Positions 1 to 6,188 are shown, counted from the stretch's first letter. The stretch: DNA of 8,664 bases from Deltaproteobacteria bacterium (GCA_019310745.1 JAFDDS010000043.1:1-8664), one strand, 5' to 3'. The notes: generated from the letters alone by a model not told the origin. Numbers and translations are program-made.

Positions 1-552
1 ATAGACCAAGCCCATAGCCCTCATCATGGCCTGGATTGCCCAGCACTCCTCATTGTCGAGAGCAGCGCTCCCAATGTGGGCTATGCCATTGGTCCTGTTA
101 ACCAGCTGACCTTTAGTGTTTTTATAGGTAAAGCTGGCATCCCTTGATTTCTTGATGTTCAGAGCGATCTTGTAGAGCGCCCAATCCCAAGAAACCTGCT
201 GCCATTCGCTACTGTATGGTTTACGGTAAAGGGGAGTGATCAATCTGTTTTCATTGTTAACCAGTTGACTGAGTGCAGCGCCCTTGGAGCAGAGAGAGCC
301 TTCATTGATAGGATGGTCAGGATCACCTTCTGCATTGATAACCTTCCCTGATGCGCCTTTGCTTGTGTGAACAATGATACCGCAGCCTACTGCGCAATAC
401 GGGCAGATTGTGGTGGTCTCTTTTGCATACCTGATCTTTAATGTTTGTGCATAGGATTTGACTGGTTTCATATCCATGCCCAAACCAAGGGCCATTACAC
501 CTGCGGCAGTTCCTACAGAAATCTTTAAAAATTGTCGTCTATTAATCTTCAT
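1..552 (-). CDS. fdnG: Formate dehydrogenase catalytic (alpha) subunit, Tat-exported, N-terminal part (184 residues; continues beyond left edge)
   Basis: This is the start of a molybdopterin/tungstopterin formate dehydrogenase large subunit, which oxidises formate to CO2 at the periplasmic face. The translation begins MKINRRQFLK, a twin-arginine signal (RRQFLK, residues 5-10) followed by a hydrophobic stretch (about 11-25). A Fe4S4-binding pattern follows: C50-P-Y-C53-x3-C57 and then C88 in GSLCSKG. The segment SAALDNEE near the left edge is typical of the FDH-N/O family just before its active-site Sec or Cys. That residue would lie roughly a dozen codons outside the window, so Sec versus Cys cannot be decided here. 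The ATG at 552 has a strong Shine-Dalgarno, AGGAGG at 560-565, spaced 7 nt. The gene has its own leader with a sigma-54-type promoter (684-699) and follows a terminator for the upstream rhodanese. Family assignment is firm; the symbol assumes the periplasmic FDH-N type. No in-frame stop is seen in the 184 codons. Confidence 0.9.
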   Translation of the reverse strand, partial: MKINRRQFLKISVGTAAGVMALGLGMDMKPVKSYAQTLKIRYAKETTTICPYCAVGCGIIVHTSKGASGKVINAEGDPDHPINEGSLCSKGAALSQLVNNENRLITPLYRKPYSSEWQQVSWDWALYKIALNIKKSRDASFTYKNTKGQLVNRTNGIAHIGSAALDNEECWAIQAMMRAMGLVY

Positions 553-683
553 CCGCTAACCTCCTTTCTTCTTATCTAAAAAGAAGTAGTTATTAATGGT
601 TATACATTAAAAAGTTTACCATTTTTCTTACTTCCCGTTTCATTTCCTTATTATAAATATAATTATATTAAGAATACTTATTA

Positions 684-699
684 AGCAATTTGAATGCCA
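684..699 (-). promoter_or_regulatory. Sigma-54 (-24/-12) promoter of the formate dehydrogenase gene
   Basis: The minus strand reads TGGCATTCAAATTGCT. It has the invariant GG (698-697) and GC (686-685) with exactly 10 nt between them, and matches TGGCAY-N5-TTGCW at nearly every conserved position. The predicted transcription start is near 673, giving a leader of about 120 nt. Two upstream inverted repeats and a sigma-54 activator gene in the same window fit this assignment. No similarly good match was found in front of the other genes. Confidence 0.75.
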
Positions 700-794
700 A
701 AAAATAGAAATCGAATCGAATTTAAAATTCTATTATAATTTCAGGAAGATACATCAAGAAAGGATAGAGAAAAAAGATTGGAGGCAGGATATTT

Positions 795-810
795 ATTGCA
801 AAATTGCAAT
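795..810. promoter_or_regulatory. Putative enhancer (upstream activator) site 1 for the formate dehydrogenase promoter
   Basis: Perfect inverted repeat ATTGCA-AAAT-TGCAAT. Its centre is about 130 bp upstream of the predicted sigma-54 start site, a usual distance for enhancer-binding proteins. A second near-identical copy lies 89 bp further upstream. The binding protein is unknown; the Fis-type activator at 3094-4449 is an inferred candidate. Confidence 0.5.
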
Positions 811-883
811 AGGTTTCAACGCTGCATTTTATTTTGTGAATTAAATTAACTACTTATCAGACAAAAGATACAAATAAAAAACT

Positions 884-899
884 ATTGCATTTTTGCAAA
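884..899. promoter_or_regulatory. Putative enhancer (upstream activator) site 2 for the formate dehydrogenase promoter
   Basis: Inverted repeat ATTGCA-TTTT-TGCAAA, the same half-sites and 4-nt spacer as the copy at 795-810 except for the last base. Its centre is about 219 bp upstream of the predicted start. A further half-site, TGCAAAAT, follows directly at 903-910. Confidence 0.5.
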
Positions 900-911
900 A
901 GATGCAAAATG

Positions 912-947
912 AAAAAATAAAGGCAGCCAGCTTTAGCTGACTGCCTT
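912..947 (-). terminator. Rho-independent terminator of the rhodanese gene
   Basis: On the minus strand, a 12-bp stem (947-936 with 931-920, including one G-T wobble) encloses a TAAA loop and is followed by a T-rich tract (TTTATTTTTT). It begins 22 bp after the rhodanese stop codon. It separates rhodanese transcription from the formate dehydrogenase promoter. Confidence 0.9.
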
Positions 948-969
948 AGGAATTGAATAATCAGTTCGT

Positions 970-1407
970 TTACTCAACCGGATGCCCGGCTTTTGCCCAG
1001 GCCTTCCAGCCTCCATCCATGTTTTTCACGTTTTTATAGCCCATCTTACCAATACTACAGCATGCAAGGGAGCCTCGGCCACCGGACTTGCAGTACATGA
1101 TAATCTGAGCATTCTTGTCAGGAATCTTCTTGGCAATCTTAAACTCCAGAACGCCCCTAGAGATATTTACTGCTCCCGGTATATGTCCTGATTTATACTC
1201 CTTTGCGTCTCGGCAATCCAGGAAGGTAGCTCCACCTTTATCAAGCAAAGCCTTGGCGTCAGATACAGAGATTGAGGCAATATTTTTTTTGGCCTCGGCG
1301 ACTAAGTCTTTGGCTGTCATATCTTTTGCCAATGCCAATGATGCATTAAATGCAAAAGTAGCGCTGATCATTAACACGATTATCAAAATCAAATTTTTCT
1401 TTTTCAT
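970..1407 (-). CDS. Exported single-domain rhodanese-like protein
   Basis: A 145-residue protein with a Sec-type signal peptide (KKK at residues 2-4, hydrophobic core about 6-26, likely cleavage after the ALA near 25-27) and one rhodanese domain (about 43-143). Family hallmarks are visible: the D64-C65-R66 motif, HIPGAVN at 75-81, and the catalytic loop C106-K-S-G-G-R111, so the active-site cysteine is present and it is not Sec. Rhodaneses transfer sulfane sulfur or bind persulfide; the in vivo substrate of exported single-domain versions is generally unknown. The start at 1407 is supported by AAGGAG at 1416-1421 with 8-nt spacing. It lies 141 bp downstream of the multihaem cytochrome on the same strand with no terminator seen between them, so the two may be co-transcribed. 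A clear terminator follows. The pairing suggests a periplasmic redox or sulfur role, which is inference. Confidence 0.93.
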   Translation of the reverse strand: MKKKNLILIIVLMISATFAFNASLALAKDMTAKDLVAEAKKNIASISVSDAKALLDKGGATFLDCRDAKEYKSGHIPGAVNISRGVLEFKIAKKIPDKNAQIIMYCKSGGRGSLACCSIGKMGYKNVKNMDGGWKAWAKAGHPVE

Positions 1408-1548
1408 AAAAGCTTCTCCTTATTTTTTATGGTTAAATATGTAAGTAAGTAATCAACATTGTATCTATAATTAAAAGAATAGAACTATCACAAAACTACT
1501 CCATTGACTTCCTTCTCACCTCCTCTCAAAGGACTATTTTGCACCTAC

Positions 1549-2883
1549 TTATTTTGGTTGCCATTTCTGTTTTTTTGGAATCAAATTAACAGGAACTAAC
1601 ACATTCTTGTTTGCCCCTTTTTCATTGTCTTCTACATCTTTTTCCAGCAAGAAAAGAGATTCATTTCCATGGCATGCATTGCAGCTTGCATTCTGTGTTG
1701 TTTTTAGCCTGATATTATGGGGTGTTGCAAGCTTCCAGGTAGGCACTGTGTCAAAGTTACTCAAAGCACCTTTAACATAAAAGTCAAAGGTTTTCTTATC
1801 AGCAGGTACATGCCGTAACGTAACGAATTTTTCAGGTCTCTTTTCTGATTTCAACGGATTGAGACCAATCTTAAAATCAAACCATGAAGACTTTGTTTTG
1901 AAAAAGGCAAGGCCTTGCTTATCTTTGCCCACATGGCAGGCGCTACAATTATTATAGGGCTGAGAATGGCAGACATGGCAACTCGCTTTATCCTTATGAA
2001 TCCTGTGAGTTATCACATTCTTTGCCTCTCTTTTATATATCTCCTTGTGACAATCGACACATTTTGGCCCATTTTCCACATCATACCTGTGTGCGTAATC
2101 CTTTCCATCGCCATGCATCTCCTCCCCGGTATGGCACTTGTCGCATTTCATATACTTTTCCTTGTGAATACTCGGTAAAAGCCCCTCGTGCTCACCAAGA
2201 TATTCTTTCTGTATACGACTCCCATGGCAGGCAGTGCAGACCTCCTGCATTGGTGGTTTCTTTTGAAAGAGGTGCCCATCCAGAAATCCTCCTTTAACTG
2301 AGTTTGGTCTGCTAATGTGGCACTGACCGCAACTGCTGTGGCACTCAGAACAATGGGTATTCATCGCGCATCCTAATTTGTTACGGATTACAGTATTGCT
2401 GCTCGCCCTTTCATCAATTATTAATTTATATGGTCTCAGGCTGACATGAAGACTCTTTTGGTAATTCTCATTAATCTCATCATGGCAGTCTCCACAGGCG
2501 GTGGTGGCGTCAGGATAGGTAGGATCTTTCACAACGCCTTTATGGGCTGTTTTCCAATTGGGGTCATCTGGGTTACCGCCATGGCATTCATGGCATGCAA
2601 TCTCTCCATGGTTTTCATCATCAACAATGTCACTGTCAACAAGAATCTTCTCGTGTGGAGCCAACGGCTCCACAGCACCGCCTCACCCTTCACCACTTGT
2701 CTCTGCAGACTTAAGAGCTGGTCTCGTTTTAGCAATCTCCCTGGTTGCTTCTATCAATTTCTTGGCACTGGTATGGCATTGAAAACACTGAGTATCCTCA
2801 TACGCGTGGCATATTAAGGTACTACTCAGAATAATAGCCAGACAAAAGGCAGCGGCCACGCCAATTACTTTGAAATATTTCAT
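1549..2883 (-). CDS. Undecahaem c-type cytochrome, putative selenoprotein with in-frame UGA at codon 67
   Basis: Read through one in-frame TGA (2683-2685), this is a 444-residue exported cytochrome. Residues 1-28 form a signal peptide (MKYFK start, hydrophobic core 7-25). Eleven CxxCH haem sites follow at about 33, 97, 130, 178, 185, 216, 247, 275, 302, 313 and 401; the third residue pairs vary (for example CFQCH, CHECH, CSECH, CNACH). No membrane segment is seen after the signal, so a soluble periplasmic or surface location is likely. The UGA is residue 67, in the context SGEG-U-GGAVEPL, between haems 1 and 2. The frame is identical on both sides, and the downstream part alone would lack a signal peptide and could not be matured as a c-type cytochrome. 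A hairpin with SECIS layout follows the UGA. The start at 2883 is chosen for its Shine-Dalgarno and signal peptide; upstream ATGs at 2904 and 2928 would only add a poor N-terminus. The alternative is a nonsense mutation. The haem-protein call is certain; Sec incorporation is likely but unproven. Confidence 0.85.
2654..2685 (-). promoter_or_regulatory. Putative bacterial SECIS element with its UGA (Sec) codon
   Basis: The UGA is at 2685-2683. Eight nucleotides later the mRNA forms a perfect 9-bp stem, UGUGGAGCC pairing with GGCUCCACA, closed by a GUU loop (2665-2663). The loop begins 17 nt after the UGA and starts with G-U. Known bacterial SECIS elements sit within the coding sequence directly after the UGA, with an apical loop roughly 16-37 nt away that has a G in its first two positions. 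This element fits at the short end of that range. SelB recognition is inferred from shape only. Confidence 0.75.
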
Positions 2884-2891
2884 GCCTAAAA

Positions 2892-2898
2892 CCCTCTC
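2892..2898 (-). promoter_or_regulatory. Ribosome binding site fixing the cytochrome start
   Basis: GAGAGGG lies 8 nt before the ATG at 2883. This places the start right at a typical signal peptide (MKYFKV...). The two in-frame upstream ATGs (2904, 2928) have no comparable site. Confidence 0.7.
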
Positions 2899-3093
2899 TT
2901 TCATGTTTAACAATGTAAAAACTGTCAATTATATTTGAAAAGATCTTTAATCAGCAGACCCCATATCAAATTTGTAACAAGATGTCAAAATAATTTTTCG
3001 ACAAAAATATATTGTGTGTGTTCATTGAGCTTTTTGCCTTTGGTAGACCTCAACCCAGAGACCACAATAGACACTACAATAACAGAATAACCA

Positions 3094-4449
3094 TTATGTA
3101 GTAGGAGAGAGGTTGTATTTCTTCATTTTTCTCCACAAGGTACTTTTATCAATATGAAGCAGTTTGGCAGTCTCTTTCATATCCCATTGGCACTGATCCA
3201 GAAACTCAAGGATAGTTTTTCTTTCAATAACAGCTAAAGGTTTTAAACTATGGGATAATGCCATCGATCCAGATAATAAAGAATCAGTTGAATGCTCCTC
3301 AATTAAAACTTGAGGAAGGTCATAGTGATGAATGGTAGTATTCTCACAAAGGGCAACAGCATTCTCAAGGATGTTTTTTAACTCCCTGACATTTCCTGGG
3401 TAATTGTAATTAAGAAACAATTGGAGAGCCATCTTCGAAACATTCATGACATTCTTACCCATATCATGGGTAAGATCCTGCAATATCATTTCAATGAGCA
3501 AAGGGATGTCTGGCTTCCGCTCTCTCAATGGAGGAAGTGTGATTTCCATAGTGTTGAGCCGATAGTAGAGATCATTTCGAAATAGCTTTCTTTCTATCAT
3601 CCTCCTAATGTCTTGGTTTGTGGAGGAGAGCACCCTTACATCAACCCTTACAGGTTTAGTAGAACCCAAAGGAAAAAACTCCTTATCATCTAATACCTGG
3701 AGAATCTTACTTTGAAGGAGGATAGGAAGATCACCTATTTCATCTAAAAATATCGTTCCCCTTTGAGCAAGTTGAAACATACCTGGTTTGTTTCTCTTGG
3801 CATCGGTAAAGGCACCTTTATTATATCCAAAAAGCTCTGATTCCAGAAGATGTTCCGGGAGTGCAGCGCAATTTACCTTTATGTAAGGACCTTTCGATCG
3901 AGGAGAAAGATTATGAATCGTTCTTGCAAGAAGATCCTTCCCTGTTCCGGTTTCTCCGAGGATTAATACATTGCATAGACTTTCTGCAATAGAAGGGATC
4001 ATCTCAAAAATTTTCGTGATCTTTTCATCCCTTCCTACCATATCATCAAGGGTATAGGATGCCTTTAGCTTCTTTTCTAAAGAGATCTCAAGGGATCTAT
4101 CTCTAAACGAGCCAAGTCCTCCGATTATATTTCCTTTTTCATCTGTTAAAACAGATCCTGTAATATTAATGGACACCTTACAGTCAGCCTTGTTTAATAT
4201 GGTAACATCACCTTGAGAATACTCCTTTCCTGACTCAATGGCCTTCTTTATGTAACATCCATCCGGGCAGAGTTCTCCCCGAAATACATCATGACATAAA
4301 TGGCCTATAACATCGACTGCTTTGAGACCTGTAATCTCTTCGGCCTTCTTATTAAAAAAGGTGATTTTCCACTCTCGATCCACAGTAAAAATGCCCAGGG
4401 AAATACTATTCAAGATATTTTGATGTGGTGCAAGGCGTTTCTCGTTCAT
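3094..4449 (-). CDS. Sigma-54-dependent transcriptional activator (PAS, AAA+, Fis-type HTH)
   Basis: A 451-residue enhancer-binding protein. It has an N-terminal PAS sensor (about 8-125) with a cysteine group C52-x8-C61-x3-C65 after the core. The AAA+ domain (about 137-385) has Walker A GETGTGKD (165-172), the sigma-54 contact loop GAFTDA (212-217; GAFTGA is usual but T-D variants occur), Walker B FLDE (234-237), STN sensor I (276-278), candidate arginine fingers R291/R297, and NVREL (353-357). A C-terminal Fis-type helix-turn-helix spans about 424-445. All ATPase residues appear intact. The PAS domain and absence of a receiver domain point to direct sensing of a small ligand, redox state or metal instead of phosphorylation. 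The ATG at 4449 has AAGGAG only 2 nt upstream, an unusually tight spacing, but no better start is visible. The gene is in the same orientation as, and upstream of, the cytochrome (210 bp gap). The formate dehydrogenase gene with a -24/-12 promoter is a plausible target. Confidence 0.95.
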   Translation of the reverse strand: MNEKRLAPHQNILNSISLGIFTVDREWKITFFNKKAEEITGLKAVDVIGHLCHDVFRGELCPDGCYIKKAIESGKEYSQGDVTILNKADCKVSINITGSVLTDEKGNIIGGLGSFRDRSLEISLEKKLKASYTLDDMVGRDEKITKIFEMIPSIAESLCNVLILGETGTGKDLLARTIHNLSPRSKGPYIKVNCAALPEHLLESELFGYNKGAFTDAKRNKPGMFQLAQRGTIFLDEIGDLPILLQSKILQVLDDKEFFPLGSTKPVRVDVRVLSSTNQDIRRMIERKLFRNDLYYRLNTMEITLPPLRERKPDIPLLIEMILQDLTHDMGKNVMNVSKMALQLFLNYNYPGNVRELKNILENAVALCENTTIHHYDLPQVLIEEHSTDSLLSGSMALSHSLKPLAVIERKTILEFLDQCQWDMKETAKLLHIDKSTLWRKMKKYNLSPTT

Positions 4450-4619
4450 ATCTCCTTATAACCCCCCTCTATTCCACAGGAAAAAATTATAAAACCTCTG
4501 TACTTACTAAAAACCTGTTTAATGCCCTTATGCAAAATGAAAGTACGTAATCTCATGAAAAAGTATTGATTTATATTCTAAAAATTCAAACACATTATTT
4601 TATATCAATTAAAATGTAT

Positions 4620-4678
4620 CAGGTCAACCGTTAGAAAATGGTATGTGTTAGAAAATGGTAGGAGAAAAAGTCGACCTG
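4620..4678. repeat. Tandem 14-bp direct repeat inside a short inverted repeat
   Basis: GTTAGAAAATGGTA occurs exactly twice (4630-4643 and 4647-4660), a 17-bp period. The pair is bracketed by CAGGTC (4620-4625) and its complement GACCTG (4673-4678). It lies between the acyl-CoA dehydrogenase stop and the sigma-54 activator start, about 170-230 bp upstream of the latter. It could be an operator for the activator gene or a small tandem duplication; nothing decides between them. Confidence 0.55.
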
Positions 4679-4734
4679 CATGAAAAAAGGGGAAATTGTC
4701 GCAAGTGAGAATAAAATGGGATATTTCTTGATCC

Positions 4735-5931
4735 TCAAGAATAGCTCTTAAAGAGCTCTCGTGAGATAATCATCTTCTGCATACTTGAGGTTCCTTCCAG
4801 ATACTCCATTCCCCTTGCATCAGCACTAAGCATGCTAATGATATTGTTTTTAAAGTAGCCCCTGCCACCCATGATCATGAGCCCCAATTGGGCTACAGAA
4901 GTCACCATCTGGGTAGCAAAAAGTTTTGCCTGAGACGAAGCGCTCCTGTAATATGGGCTATTAATCTGTTTCAAGGCGTGGAAGCATAATCCCCGTGCAG
5001 CGTTAATATGGGTATACATATCAGATATCTTAAAGCTGATATCCTGGCTACTGGTAAGAGGGTGACCGAACTGGATCCTTTTTCTGGAATATTTAAATAC
5101 CTCATCAAGTATCCGGCACCCCAGACCGCACGATACCCCTGCAAGCAATATCCTGCCTTTATCAATTGCATCAAGTGCCAACAACAGACCCCTGCCTTCA
5201 TTTCCAACCAAATTATCTTTTGGTACAAGGCAGTTTTCATAGACGAGCTTGCCTGTAGGAAGGATATTCAACCCATCTTTTTCAGGTAAAACCTCCAACC
5301 GGAATCCCTCTAATTCATCCTCGGCCACGAACACGCTTAGGGATCTGCCACCCTTCTTTCCCCGTGTATTAACAAGAATTGTATAAATGCTTGCAAGGCC
5401 TGCATTAGAAACAAAGGTCTTTTCACCATTAAAAATATAATAATCCCCCTCCCGTGCTGCAGAAAACTCAATAGCAATTGTATCAGAACCTGCCCTCTCC
5501 TCTGTCATAGCAATTGCTCCAAAATCTCCATCCCGTAATCTCGAAATAAATTTTTTCTTTTGCTCCTCATCTTTTCCAGCAAGAATAAGATCTATCGCCC
5601 GACTATGAGCCACAAAGATGATCCCAAGGCTTGGGCATGTGTATCCTAAAAGCTCCATTATGAAATAGATGATTTCTTCACTTGTCCTATTTCCCCCAAA
5701 TCTAACAGGAATAAAGCGTTTAAAGAAGCCGATCTCTTTTAAGCTTGCATAGATAGACTCCCACGGAGGTGGAAAAATAACAGTATTATCCCTAAATGTG
5801 AGGCCACGTTCATACATCTTCTGTGTATTGTTCATCACCTCAGCCTTGAGAATATCTACAAAATTATCAGTAAATACCTTATCCTCTTCTTCTTTGCTAA
5901 AAGAACGCAGTATTCTGATTAAATTATCCAA
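4735..5931 (-). CDS. Acyl-CoA dehydrogenase family flavoprotein
   Basis: A 398-residue protein of normal length for the family, predicted to be a cytoplasmic FAD enzyme introducing a 2,3 double bond into an acyl-CoA and passing electrons to an electron-transfer flavoprotein. Features are the N-terminal helical domain (about 10-135), the signature AMTEERAGSD (141-150) followed by the beta domain with FNGEKTFVSNA (167-177), and the C-terminal helical domain with R-x-QFGHPL (285-292), QLGLMIMGGRGY (348-359) and the EGT motif at 379-381. The Glu at 379 aligns with the catalytic base of medium-chain-type enzymes. Chain length and exact substrate cannot be read off. The start is TTG (5929-5931), supported by its Shine-Dalgarno. 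It is transcribed divergently from a broken hotdog thioesterase gene, which suggests a former acyl-CoA metabolic pair. A weak 7-bp hairpin overlaps the stop (4725-4741) without a T tract. Confidence 0.93.
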   Translation of the reverse strand: MDNLIRILRSFSKEEEDKVFTDNFVDILKAEVMNNTQKMYERGLTFRDNTVIFPPPWESIYASLKEIGFFKRFIPVRFGGNRTSEEIIYFIMELLGYTCPSLGIIFVAHSRAIDLILAGKDEEQKKKFISRLRDGDFGAIAMTEERAGSDTIAIEFSAAREGDYYIFNGEKTFVSNAGLASIYTILVNTRGKKGGRSLSVFVAEDELEGFRLEVLPEKDGLNILPTGKLVYENCLVPKDNLVGNEGRGLLLALDAIDKGRILLAGVSCGLGCRILDEVFKYSRKRIQFGHPLTSSQDISFKISDMYTHINAARGLCFHALKQINSPYYRSASSQAKLFATQMVTSVAQLGLMIMGGRGYFKNNIISMLSADARGMEYLEGTSSMQKMIISRELFKSYS

Positions 5932-5939
5932 TGATTGTT

Positions 5940-5944
5940 CTCCT
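5940..5944 (-). promoter_or_regulatory. Ribosome binding site supporting the TTG start of the acyl-CoA dehydrogenase
   Basis: AGGAG lies 8 nt upstream of TTG at 5931. No in-frame ATG is nearby until residue 33, which would truncate the N-terminal helix, so the TTG is preferred. Confidence 0.65.
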
Positions 5945-5974
5945 GTCTAAGGTTTTGGATTATCTTAAATCATC

Positions 5975-6026
5975 AATTCTCGTGAATCAAGGATAATGCA
6001 AAATCAGTCCTTGATTGAGGAGAATT
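5975..6026. repeat. 52-bp imperfect inverted repeat between divergent genes
   Basis: AATTCTC-GTG-AATCAAGGA (5975-5993) is complementary to TCCTTGATT-GAG-GAGAATT (6008-6026): 7 and 9 paired bases flank a 3-nt internal loop, around a 14-nt centre. It sits 44 bp upstream of the acyl-CoA dehydrogenase TTG on its coding strand. It may be a regulator-binding site, a leader hairpin or a small mobile-repeat remnant. There is no T tract, so it is not a standard terminator. Confidence 0.6.
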
Positions 6027-6188
6027 TATTATCGAATTTTAATAGCACGTAGAATACGATAAAAGAGGAGATAAAAAGATTGAATTATCATTTTCATTTT
6101 TGTAGCATGCCAAAGCAGAGGCGTTTACAGGTCCAGAGTTCAAACCTTCCAGCCGGATAAAAGGCGGGTCTTCGATGAACCCTAAATT

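Larger units (their letters stand above)
553..969. other. 417-bp regulatory intergenic region between rhodanese and formate dehydrogenase genes
   Basis: There is no coding sequence here. Reading on the minus strand, it holds the rhodanese terminator (912-947), two inverted repeats of the form ATTGCA-N4-TGCAAW (884-899 and 795-810), a -24/-12 promoter (684-699), and a leader of about 120 nt to the formate dehydrogenase ATG. The leader is very AT-rich and includes a perfect 14-bp palindrome (656-669) and a weak 6-bp hairpin (568-586) just upstream of the Shine-Dalgarno. I attach no function to these last two. Confidence 0.7.

Noticed and set aside
720..770. A sigma-70 promoter for formate dehydrogenase (minus-strand TTGATG and TATAAT)
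   Set aside because: The two boxes are only 14 nt apart, and the nearby -24/-12 match is far better.
1115..1444. Plus-strand reading frame opposite the rhodanese gene, and similar frames opposite the cytochrome and acyl-CoA dehydrogenase
   Set aside because: They are antisense to genes with clear motifs, have no recognisable domains and no convincing ribosome binding sites.
1549..2673. A separate 374-residue cytochrome starting at a GTG
   Set aside because: It has no signal peptide, so haem attachment could not occur. It is in the same frame as the upstream signal-peptide-plus-haem segment, separated by only one TGA and three further codons. Its start lies inside the predicted SECIS stem.
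2683..2685. UGA reassigned to Trp or Gly throughout this genome
   Set aside because: Other genes in the window end cleanly at UGA at family-typical lengths (acyl-CoA dehydrogenase, B12-binding protein), and no other gene contains an internal UGA.
3024..3045. A -24/-12 promoter upstream of the cytochrome (minus-strand GGTCTACCAAAGGC)
   Set aside because: Only the invariant GG-N10-GC is present; nearly all other consensus positions disagree. A chance match is likely.
5995..6013. A -24/-12 promoter for the acyl-CoA dehydrogenase (minus-strand GGACTGATTTTGC)
   Set aside because: The spacing between GG and GC is 9 nt, not 10, and the -24 part lacks the CA. It also overlaps the large inverted repeat.
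6120..6180. A tRNA or tRNA remnant (AGAGTTCAAACC resembles a T-loop)
   Set aside because: The flanking T stem pairs at only three positions, and there is no matching 5' acceptor arm, anticodon arm or CCA end.
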